This document shows positions 1 to 6,869 of a stretch of 6,869 bases of DNA, piece by piece (the stretch's first letter is position 1; every line of letters starts with the position of its first letter). The position numbers were made by a program, and so were the translations under genes. Below the pieces are notes generated by a model. The model had not been told where the DNA came from and did not search any database. It saw nothing but the letters and a program-made list of their open reading frames with translations. Source of the DNA: Gammaproteobacteria bacterium (GTDB lineage: Bacteria; Pseudomonadota; Gammaproteobacteria; Burkholderiales; Burkholderiaceae_C); NCBI GenBank assembly GCA_018903185.1, contig JAHIQV010000251.1, positions 1 through 6,869 of the forward strand, in the 5' to 3' direction.

Positions 1-2
1 CA

Positions 3-3000
3 CCGGCCTTGCGCATGGCGGGCGTCATGACCTGGTCGGAATCCGCGCACACCACCCGGGCCACCGTGGGCGACGGTGCCCACATCACGGCGGGGGGCGA
101 TGCCATCGTCGATGCGCAGACCCTGGTCGGTCAGCTGCAGAGCGTGACCGAGGCGGCTGCCGAGTCGGAGGCCCAGGAGCTGGCGCTCGGCGTCGCCTTC
201 AACTACGCCGACCACGCTTTCACCACGCAGGCGCGGGTGGGAGCCAATGCCCAGATCGTGGCCGGTCACGTGGCGGTTCATGCCGCCACCGACATTCCGG
301 AGTTTTATTCAGCGGGCTTGGACCTGGACTGGAGCAACGCCTTCAGCGCCTATGAAAACCTGATGGGTGGAACCGACCCGCTGTACGACGGCTTCAACAC
401 GCGGGTGGGTGCGAGTGCCGCATCGGATGCCTCTCTGGCGCTGGCGGGCGCGGTGAGCCTGTCGTACTTGAAGAACGACACGCGCGCCTGGGTCGACACC
501 GGCGCGCTGATCACCACCACCGTGGACGATGCCACCCCCTGGAGTTACAGCGTCCAGAGCGTCGGCGTGGAACCTGAGGAAGACATCGACCTCACCCGGA
601 CCTTCGACGCCTCGACCGTGGTACGCGCCAGCAACCTGGTACAGACGCTGCACCTGGCGGGTGGCGACGGCGCGACCGCCGGTGGCGACGGGGGAGCCGT
701 CGGTGGCACCTTCTCGATGGTCTCCCGGGACAACACGGCCATCGCCGGCATTGCCGACGCGGCCGTGATCAACACGCGCCAGCTCGATGTGGCGGCGCAC
801 AACACCGACTGGCTGCTGACCCTGTCCCCGACCTCGGGCCAGGGCGAAGGCGTGGCCGCCAACGGCATGGTGTCGTACAACAAACTCCACGACACCACGC
901 TGGCGTCGATCAGTCGCGAGGCGCATGTCGACGCACAGTCCGTTCATGTGAACGCCGACCTGTCGCTGGGCGTGCTCGCGGTCACGGGCGCCGTGACGAA
1001 GAGCGAAAACTCCGGCGTGGGCATCGGTGTGGCCATGAACGAGATCACCGGCATCACCCGGGCCAGCATCGGCGACAACGACACCGACGGTGGCGGTGAG
1101 GACACTGCCGAGGGCACCGCCGGCTCCATCCAGACCGGGCAACTCGACGTAGGCGCGCGAAGCGACGGTCTGATCGTGGCCGTGGGCGTGGCGGGTGCCA
1201 TGGCCGGTGGCGAAGACAACTCGGGCGCGGGTGGCGGCAGCAGCACCTCGGGCATGGGCGGCAAAGCCGCCGGTGGATCCGGTGGTGCGCAGTCCAGCCT
1301 GGACGGTTCTGGAACGGCCGCCCTGAGCGGCGTCGGGGACTCGCTCAGTGCCCAGGGCGCAGCCAGCGAAGGTGAAGGAGGCGGCGAAGGCGAGAGCAAG
1401 CCGCCGCCCTTCTCCATCGCCGGTGCCGGTGCCATCGTCACCAACTTCAGTGACGTGGACACCATGGCCCTGATCGACCGCGCTGTTGTGCAAGGCCTGG
1501 ATGGCGGCACCACCGGCGTGGGCGTTCGGGCTTTGTCCGACCTGACGCAGGTCAGCGTGGCCGGCGGCGGCGCCCTCGCCATGGCCAACAACGCTTCGAC
1601 CACCTTCAGCTCGGCCATCGCCGGCGCGGTGGCCATTCAGGATTCCGACGACGACACCACGGCACGCATCGTCGGCAGCACCATCACGGGGCTGGCCGAC
1701 CGGCCCGGCAGCCTGACCGTGGATGCGCTCAAGAGCGGTGAGCGCACGGCCGTGGCCACCGGCATTTCAGTCAACCTGTCCACGGGCAGCACCAGCGACC
1801 TGTCCATCGTCGGCTCGGCGTCCATCACAAAGGTGAGCGACGACACCGCAGCCGGCATCGAGGATTCGACGCTGGCGGGCGCTTCAGTGGACCCGGACGC
1901 TCTGGATGCGCGGGTCGTGGCCTACGATCGCAGCCGCATCGGCGCGGGTGGCGGCGCGTTCTCCTTCAGCAAGGGCAAGGGCTCGGCCGGCATTGGTGCC
2001 ACGATTTCGCTGGTGGAGCTGCAAAGCAGCACGTCGGCCCAGGTCACCGGCGGCGCAATCAGCCAGGTGCACGACCTGACCGTGGCCGCGCTGTCCTCAC
2101 AGAAGGTGGTGGGAGTCGGCGCTGTGGCGGGCATCCAGACAGGCTCGGATTCCAAAGGGCAGCTCATGGGCGCCTTCGTGTTCAACGACATCCGGAACCA
2201 GGTCTCTGCCGGCATCACCGGGGGCGCACAGGTCAACCTGTCGGGTGACCTGGATCTGCAGGCCGGCGGCGCGCCGTCGGATGCCAGCCTCGACGCCATG
2301 ATGGGCGAGGTGCGCACCTCCTATGTGACCGACTACGACATGGAGAGCGGCAGCAACGGCTACACCGACGACTTCAAGTCGGCCGTGGGTGGTGAGAGCA
2401 TTGTGGGTGTGGCCGGCACACTCAGCGTGACCCTGGGCAACAACGCCAACAGCGTGGGCCTGTCCTACGCGCAGAACAACATCCAGACCAGCTACAGCGC
2501 CGAGCTGGATGGCAACGTGACGGCGGCCGGGCATGTGCGTGTCGACGCGGTCAGCCGTGCGGACATCGTGGGTGTTTCGGCCGGCCTCGGTGCCACCAAA
2601 GGCAAGTTCTCGGGCATGGGCTCGGCGTCGGTCAACCTGATCGGCCAGCAGACCCAGGCTCGGGTGAGCGGTGGCACGGTCAACGCGGACAGCCTGGCGG
2701 TCGAGTCCGGCACCAGCGGCAACCTGTTCAGCCTGGCCGGCAACCTGAGTTTTGCCGTCGGCAGCGGCAGCGGAACAGCAGCCGGCGCGGCGGTGGCCTA
2801 CACCCAGACCGGCACCCGAACCTTCAGCGACGGGAGCGATTCGCTGAGCACACGGGCTTCGGGCAACGAGGCGTCGATCAGCCACACCGTGGTCAACGTG
2901 GGTGCGGGCGATGTCGCCGTGCGAGCGAACAACACCAGCGACACCATGGCGCTGGCGGCCTCGGGCGCTGCCGGCGACGGCAACCTGGCTTTTGCAGGGG

Positions 3001-6000
3001 CTGCCACCTGGAACGAAATCGGCGATGTCACCGATGCCCGTATCAGTGAAGCGACCGTGACCGCGGCCAACGTGAGCGTGCAGGCGGGCGAAAACGCCGG
3101 CGCAAGCAGCGCGCGCATTCGCTCGCTGGCGGGCGGCCTGACGGCTTCGAACGGCTATTCTGCGGCGCTGGCGTTCGGTTTCAACACCATTGAATCGAGC
3201 CGGTCGGCTCAGATCCTGTCGTCCACCATCACCGCGTCCGACGCGGTGTCGGTGCTGGCTGATGCTCAAGGCAGCATCGAGACGGTGTCTGCCACGCTGG
3301 CTGGGTCCGGCACAAATTACGCCATGGCCGGGTCGTCCAGCATCAACTGGCTCAACGGCAGCACCACCGCCCTGGTCGATGATGTGGCCTTGCAAGGTCC
3401 GGCATCTTCGTTGACGGTGCATGCGGCGCATTCTGGCAGCATCGATTCGCTGGCGGGCGCGATCTCGGGCAGCGCGGCGGGTGTGGTCGGCGGCGCGGTC
3501 GCGGTCAACCTGATGGGCGACGGTTCGGACGAGTTCGAGGTCCGGGCAGGCTTGAGCAACACCACGCTCGCCGCACCGGTCTCGGTCAAGGTGAATGCGG
3601 CGCTTGGCGGCGACATCGACAGCATCGCAGTCGCGGGCAGCGGTGCCGGCACCAATGCCATCAACGGCAGCGTGACCCGCAACGTGATTGCAGGCGACGT
3701 CACGGCCGAAGTTTCCAACGTCACCCAGACGGCCACGGGCGGCACGCTAGAAGTGCTGGCCGACCAGACGGCCAACATCTCTTCGCTGGCCGGCGTGGTC
3801 AACGGCGCGGGCACGAACGCCGTGGGTGGCGCTGTGGCAGTGAACGACATCGCCTCCACCGTGACGGCGCGTCTGGCCAATTCCGATCTGCGGGCCAGCG
3901 GTGCCGTGACAGTCAAAGCCGGCATGGACGGAAACATCGATTCCATCGCGGCCGCCGGCAGCGGAGCCGGCACGACGGCGGTCAACGGGTCCAACACCAC
4001 CAACAGCCTGACATCGACCGTGCGCGCCAGCGCAACGGACCTGAACCAGCACCTGGCGTCCAGTGCCTTCGACGTGATGGCCAGGGACGACTCGACCATC
4101 CGGTCGCTGGCCGGAACGGTGTCCGGCGGCGGCACAGCCGCCGTGGGCGCCGCGATCGCACTCAACTTCCTGGGCCGCACGGCGGCGGATGAGGCGGCCC
4201 AGAAGCTGGTGCTGGCGGAAGTCAGCGACAGCACACTGAAGGTCACGGGCGAGGTGAACGTGCTGGCACGCTCGGATTCGACCATCCAGTCGATGGGTGT
4301 CGCCGCGGGTGGCGGCGGAACGTTCGCGGTGACCGGTTCCAACACCACCAACATCCTTGAAGACACGATCAGCGCGGGCTGGAATGGCAGCAGCCTAGAC
4401 GGCTCGAACGCCGGTTCGCTGACGATCGAAGCAAGCGACGACGCAGATATCGAGTCCCTGGCAGGCAACTTTGCCGGGGGCGGCACCGCTGCAGTGGGGG
4501 CGGCCGCTGCGGTCAACCGCATGGCCACCCAGGTCGACGCCTCGCTCTCGGGCTCCGGTGCCGGGCAGGTTCGCACGGGCGACGTGGCCGTGCGTGCCAG
4601 GAACGATGGCGAGATCGACACGGTGGCCGTGGGCATGAGTGCCTCCGGCACGGCCGGCGTGCAGGGTTCGGTGGCCGTCAGCATGATCAGCGCGAACACC
4701 TCGGCCCTGATTGACGGCGGCGCGCAGGTCGAAGTCTGGGACAGCGTGGGCGTCACGGCCGACAGCCAGGCCCGCATCAAGGCACTGGCCGGCGCCGGCG
4801 CGCTGGGTGTGGGCGGCGTCGGCGCTGCCGGCGGCGTGCTGGTCAACAGGATCACCAGCCAGACTACGGCGGGCATCAGCGGTGGCACCACCGCGGTCAG
4901 TGGTCTGGCCCACGCAGACGGGGTGCTCACCAACACATCGGATCTCGCTTCTGCTCCGGACTTGATGAACATCACGGAAGTCACCGACGCGGCCTTGTCC
5001 CGGCCGGTGCTCCACACCGGGATGCGGCGCGGGGTTTCGGTGCACGCGACCTCGATCGAGCAGATCGCCGCGCTCACGACGGTGGTCGGTGGCGGCACGG
5101 TGGGCGTCGGCGCTGCCGTGAACGTGGACAGCATCGCGGGCAGCACCCGCGCCTACGTGGATGGCGCCAGCGTCAACGCGCTGGCCGGTGGTGCCCAGGG
5201 CCAGGACTTCAGTGTGCTGGCCGCCGACCACGCGCTGATCGCCAGCACGGTGGCCACGGTGGCCGGCGGTGTCACTGCGGGCGTGGCCGGGGCCGTTGGC
5301 ACCGAGAGCGTCACGCGCAGCAGCCATGCCGACGTGATCGGCGGCGCAACGGTCCAGGCCGTGAACGACGCCACCGTCCATGCGGTCTCGACCGCCACCG
5401 TGGCCCAGATCGCCGCTGGTGCAGGCGCTGGTGTGCAAGCCGGCGTGGCCGGTAGCGGCAATGCGGTGCTGCTGGGTGGCGATACGCGGGCCCGGGTTGA
5501 CGCGTCCACCATCGCCGCCCGGGATGTGAGCGTGCTGGCCGAAGGAGCCAACCGCACCAACCTGATCGCGGGTGCTATCGGCGGCGGCGGCGTGGCCGGG
5601 GCTGGCCTGAGCTACACGGTCAACGTGTCGGGTTCGAATGTGCGTGCCCTGGTCAACAACAGCCTGTTGCAGGCCGATGGCGACGTAAAGATCCACGCCA
5701 CCAACGTGACCGAGGAGCTGGCCGTGTCCGCCTCCGTCGGCGGCGGCGGCATTGCCGGCGCGGCCATCGGCGCGGCGGTCACGGTGCTCGAAGGCAACAC
5801 CGAAGCCGCCCTGAGCGGCAGCTCCAGCGTGGAGCGGCGCACCCGGGCCACTGGCACGGTGGCATTCACCGGCGGGGCCGATGTGACGCTGGAGTTGGAT
5901 GCGGGCGACGGCTTCATCACCGCTGACGAACAAGGCGCTGCGCGCTTTGTGCTGATGCGAGAGCTCAGCACCGAGCTGGCCGACGGAACATTTGAAGTGG

Positions 6001-6869
6001 TCCGGGAACCCGCCTCGCTGGGCGCGGGAGCGGTGGTCAAGGTCTTCGACGGCACCCGCGAGGTCACCGCAACGCTCAACGCCGACGGCAGCTATTCGGC
6101 CGACCTGTCGACGCTGGGCGACGGGCAGTTGACCGCCATCGTCTACACCTCCGTGATCGGGGGCGCGCCGGTCATCGGTTCGCCGTCGAGCCGTGTGCTG
6201 TTCACCAAGGCCGCGGGTGCCCAGTCGCTGTCTGTGGCGGCACTTGAAACCATTGACATCAACCACAACGCCGGCGGCATCGGTGCCGGCGGCGTAGCCG
6301 GCGTGGGTTCGGCCGCCAACGTGGTGATCGGGCGCAGCCAGGTGGCGGCCCGTGCGGCAGGCTCGGCCATCACCGTGGGCGGTGGCCTGGCGGTGACGGC
6401 CCTGCGTGAGGCCGAGGTCGACATGATCACCGCCACGGCGGGCGGCGGCGGCACAGCCGGCGTCAGCGGCGCGGTGGGTGTGCTGCTGTTTGGCAGCGCG
6501 CCCGACAGCAACGCCACGGCCGAACTCAACGGCGGCAGCGGCAGCACGATAGCCCGGGTTTCCGCAGGCACCGAGTCGAACAAGGTGCAGGGCGCCGGTT
6601 CGTCGCTGAGCCAGGCCGAGGCCGACTCCCTCAACGCCAGCGCAGGCTACAACACGGCAGGCGCCTTTGGCGGCGCAGCCGGTCAGCATTCCACCTCGGC
6701 GAGCCTGAGCGCGGCCAACGTGCAGGCCGGCGCGGTGACGGTCAGCAGTCTGGACCGCACCTCGGTTGAAAACAACGCGGGCGCGGTCGCAGGAGGGCTT
6801 GCCGCCGGCGTCAGCGCCGGTGTGGCCGTCACCATACTGGGCGGCGCCAACAGCGCCAGCGTGAATGCC
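3..6869 (+). CDS. Giant repeat-rich surface/secreted protein, probable LktA-type filamentous adhesin (internal fragment, both ends missing)
   Basis: The frame starting at base 3 is open for 2289 codons to the last base of the window, with strong G/C bias at third positions; bases 1-2 belong to the preceding codon. Internal ATG codons (for example at base 15) have no reason to be starts, because the repeat pattern is already under way. The product is built from about 33 degenerate units of roughly 55 residues. Each has a short hydrophobic strand (often I-x-S-L-A-G), a Gly/Ala-rich strand (G-G-G-T-A-A-V-G-A-A type) ending in V-N, a strand like T-A-x-I-x-x-S, and a closing strand like G-x-V-x-V-x-A. 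I see no cysteine, few lysines and many Asp, as is common in secreted adhesins. Units of this style occur in LktA-family filamentous adhesins and other giant beta-strand-repeat proteins. Adhesion or biofilm function, beta-solenoid fold and export are inferred. Signal peptide, secretion domain and anchor are outside the window. The frame and strand are near certain; the family is likely but not proven. Confidence 0.9.
291..404 (+). other. Aromatic-rich non-repeat insertion (within the CDS)
   Basis: Residues 97-134 interrupt the repeat pattern and are unusually rich in Phe, Tyr, Trp, Leu and Asp, unlike the Gly/Ala/Ser/Thr-rich units around them. Some codons end in A or T (ttt, tat, tca, gaa), also unlike the neighbours. 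The segment sits between a closing strand (residues 90-95, V-A-V-H-A-A) and the next unit, whose core is the A-L-A-G-A-V-S-L-S stretch near residues 149-157. It could be a small folded projection or a long loop. I do not recognise a named domain. Confidence 0.5.
528..602 (+). other. Acidic insertion in the loop before a closing strand (within the CDS)
   Basis: Residues 176-200 contain P-W-S-Y, then E-P-E-E-D-I-D-L-T-R, and do not match the repeat consensus. The segment lies after the third strand of a unit (A-W-V-D-T-G-A-L-I) and before its closing strand (T-V-V-R-A). That is the same loop position used by several other insertions in this protein. The dense acidic run could bind cations, but no canonical calcium loop is present. 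Confidence 0.45.
1074..1112 (+). other. DxDxDG calcium-binding-type loop (within the CDS)
   Basis: Residues 358-370 read D-N-D-T-D-G-G-G-E-D-T-A-E. This matches the D-x-D-x-D-G start of EF-hand and thrombospondin type 3 calcium loops, with acidic residues at loop positions 9, 10 and 13. Position 12, normally Glu in an EF-hand, is Ala, so a full EF-hand is doubtful. The loop is inserted between the third strand (I-T-R-A-S-I-G) and the closing strand (Q-L-D-V-G-A) of a repeat unit. Calcium binding is inferred from the motif only. Confidence 0.5.
1209..1409 (+). other. Gly/Ser-rich flexible insertion ending in acidic EG repeats and a Pro triplet (within the CDS)
   Basis: Residues 403-469 are dominated by Gly, Ser and Ala. 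They end in a Glu/Gly-rich run (E-G-E-G-G-G-E-G-E-S-K) and three prolines, after which the repeat resumes with F-S-I-A-G-A-G-A. The segment splits one unit between its first hydrophobic strand (residues 391-401, I-V-A-V-G-V-A-G-A-M-A) and its Gly/Ala strand. Low complexity and the absence of hydrophobic residues point to a disordered linker or surface loop. It is in frame and uses the same codon preferences as its surroundings, so it is not a frameshift artefact. Confidence 0.7.
2265..2399 (+). other. Tyr/Asp-rich non-repeat insertion between two units (within the CDS)
   Basis: Residues 755-799 separate a closing strand (D-L-D-L-Q-A, residues 749-754) from the next unit start (I-V-G-V-A-G, residue 800). 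They contain paired methionines, several Tyr and Asp residues and a polar S-G-S-N-G-Y-T-D-D motif, features rare in the repeats. The spacing between neighbouring unit anchors (702 to 800) is about 43 residues longer than normal, which this segment accounts for. No named domain is recognised. Confidence 0.5.
2709..4760 (+). repeat. Central array of 12 alternating A/B repeat units (super-repeat 321-351 bp)
   Basis: Encodes residues 903-1586, about 57 residues per unit. A-type first strands carry S-L-A-G and begin near bases 2727, 3117, 3441, 3777, 4098 and 4449. B-type strands lack the L-A-G and lie near 2946, 3276, 3615, 3936, 4284 and 4614. A units continue with a Gly/Ala strand such as A-V-G-G-A-V-A-V-N, B units with G-S-G-A-G-T then G-S-x-T-x-N. 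From base 3117 on, same-type units recur every 321-351 bp; the first A interval, 2727 to 3117, is longer (390 bp). Synonymous positions differ widely between copies, so the duplications are not recent. The strict alternation suggests that an A+B pair is the structural or evolutionary unit. An A-type unit also begins the next block (I-K-A-L-A-G at 4776). Confidence 0.8.
4761..5861 (+). repeat. Downstream block of Gly-rich beta-strand repeat units
   Basis: Residues 1587-1953 form six units with anchors near residues 1592, 1688, 1746, 1803, 1855 and 1906. Spacing is 51-58 except for the first gap of 96, which contains an insertion. The Gly/Ala strand becomes richer in glycine (G-G-G-G-V-A-G-A-G, G-G-G-G-I-A-G-A-A) and the A/B alternation fades. 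These units look most like those of LktA-type filamentous adhesins. The hydrophobic Gly-rich stretches repeat at every unit, which argues for strands of a solenoid rather than membrane helices. Confidence 0.75.
4908..5030 (+). other. Non-repeat loop insertion with weaker codon bias (within the CDS)
   Basis: Residues 1636-1676 lie between the third strand (T-A-G-I-S-G-G) and the closing strand (V-S-V-H-A) of one unit and lengthen it by about 40 residues. The stretch contains Leu, Asp, Thr, Pro, Met and His-containing sequence absent from the repeats. Around bases 4935-4965 several codons end in T or A (aca, gat, gct, tct), which is atypical of the gene. No domain is recognised; a surface-exposed loop is the simplest reading. 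Confidence 0.55.
5862..6215 (+). other. Bap-type bacterial Ig-like module inserted into the repeat solenoid (within the CDS)
   Basis: Residues 1954-2071 do not follow the repeat pattern. They contain, in order, a D-G-F-I-T-A-D-E motif (from base 5907), L-A-D-G-T-F-E-V-V (about 5976-6002), G-A-V-V-K-V-F-D-G (6027-6053), T-A-T-L-N-A-D-G-S-Y-S (about 6066-6098) and L-G-D-G-Q-L-T-A-I-V-Y (6114-6146). This order matches the general pattern of Ig-like repeats in BapA-type biofilm adhesins: an x-x-I-N-A-x-E start, G-x-x-V-x-V, then D-G-x-W/Y and L-x-D-G-x-Y/L-T. The module is flanked by R-R-T-R-A-T-G on the left and A-G-A-Q-S-L-S-V-A-A on the right, so it sits in the loop before the closing strand of one unit. 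The identity is from memory of the motif pattern; the D-G-F-I start and DG-Y core are the best support. Confidence 0.65.
6216..6869 (+). repeat. Gly-rich repeat units after the Ig-like module, running off the window
   Basis: Residues 2072-2289 resume the same repeat: anchors near residue 2084 (I-D-I-N-H-N-A-G-G-I-G), 2141 (M-I-T-A-T-A-G-G-G-G-T) and about 2250 (V-E-N-N-A-G-A-V-A-G-G). Between the last two lies a longer polar stretch (about bases 6507-6654) with Ser, Glu, Gln and Asn, again placed before a closing strand. The last bases are still inside a unit (A-N-S-A-S-V-N-A), so the array continues downstream and no secretion or anchoring domain is reached. Confidence 0.75.

Larger units (their letters stand above)
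3..2708 (+). repeat. Upstream block of about 12 divergent beta-strand repeat units
   Basis: Encodes residues 1-902. The units are recognisable by recurring closing strands (V-x-V-x-A) followed by a polar turn and a Gly/Ala/Val-rich strand pair. Anchor points for the first strand fall near residues 322, 391, 517, 584, 646, 702, 800 and 855. Spacings of 54-69 are typical, and the larger gaps of 126 and 98 are explained by insertions. The units here are much less alike than those downstream and lack the clean S-L-A-G signature. Examples of the Gly/Ala strand are the stretches around residues 650-675 and 857-880. The first 320 residues are the hardest to register, and unit borders there are approximate. 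Confidence 0.7.

Noticed and set aside
15..17. ATG near the left edge as a gene start
   Set aside because: The frame is open upstream to the window edge and repeat-like sequence is already present; no convincing ribosome binding site precedes it.
92..97. Run of six G as a phase-variation tract
   Set aside because: Short, single, and ordinary in a gene of this GC content; the frame is intact and there is no sign of slippage.
309..1493. 394-residue open frame on the minus strand
   Set aside because: Antisense shadow of the repeat gene with low-complexity Gly/Arg/His/Val translation and no recognisable family.
2097..3431. 444-residue open frame on the minus strand
   Set aside because: Antisense shadow; composition is dictated by the codon bias of the + strand frame.
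4776..4850. Gly/Ala/Val-rich hydrophobic stretch as a transmembrane segment
   Set aside because: Equivalent stretches recur in every repeat unit at about 55-residue spacing, which fits solenoid strands better than dozens of membrane helices.
4711..4965. Short + strand open frame in another phase (also 529-768 and 3190-3414)
   Set aside because: All overlap the long repeat frame, have Arg/Pro/Ser/Ala-rich low-complexity translations and lack the repeat pattern.
3317..5146. 609-residue open frame on the minus strand
   Set aside because: Same shadow effect; Pro/Ala/Ser-rich translation that overlaps another antisense frame as well as the real gene.
5580..5591. GGC trinucleotide runs (also 5739-5750 and 6441-6452) as microsatellites
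   Set aside because: Only four codons each, at the conserved GGGG position of successive units; they reflect protein repeats rather than a variable-number tract.
4395..6689. 764-residue open frame on the minus strand
   Set aside because: It is fully antisense to the repeat gene. Its length follows from GC-rich codons with few A/T-rich stop complements, and its translation is Arg/His/Gly-rich without domain logic.

Overview
The window is the interior of one very large gene. A single + strand reading frame runs from base 3 to base 6869 (2289 codons) with no stop codon, no evident start and no intergenic space, so the gene continues beyond both edges. Residue numbers below count from the codon at base 3. 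The encoded protein is rich in Gly, Ala, Ser, Thr, Val, Asp and Asn. I found no cysteine, few lysines and nine tryptophans. It consists almost entirely of degenerate repeats of about 55 residues, as in giant secreted or surface-anchored filamentous adhesins (the LktA-type or hemagglutinin-like, beta-strand-repeat class). High GC with strong G/C preference at third codon positions suggests a high-GC proteobacterium, possibly a betaproteobacterium of the Comamonadaceae type. That placement is inference from composition and protein style only.

Layout. Bases 3-2708 carry about twelve divergent repeat units broken by non-repeat insertions: an aromatic-rich segment near 291-404, an acidic segment near 528-602, a DxDxDG calcium-type loop at 1074-1112, a Gly/Ser-rich flexible segment at 1209-1409, and a Tyr/Asp-rich segment at 2265-2399. 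Bases 2709-4760 hold the most regular part, twelve units in which two types alternate: A, with an I-x-S-L-A-G signature, and B, with an I-D-S-I-A/V signature followed by G-S-G-A-G-T. Together they make a super-repeat of about 107-117 residues (321-351 bp). Bases 4761-6869 hold Gly-rich units of the GGGG-(V/I/T)-AG type, interrupted by a 41-residue non-repeat loop (4908-5030) and by a bacterial Ig-like module of about 118 residues (5862-6215) that resembles the Ig-like domains of Bap-type biofilm proteins.

Function is inferred. The most likely role is a long beta-solenoid stalk displayed on or released from the cell, acting in adhesion, aggregation or biofilm formation, with the inserted modules projecting from the fibre. 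Secretion route (two-partner, autotransporter or type I) and anchoring cannot be decided because both termini lie outside the window. No RNA gene, mobile element, CRISPR array, promoter or terminator is supported. The long minus-strand open frames are shadows of this gene.
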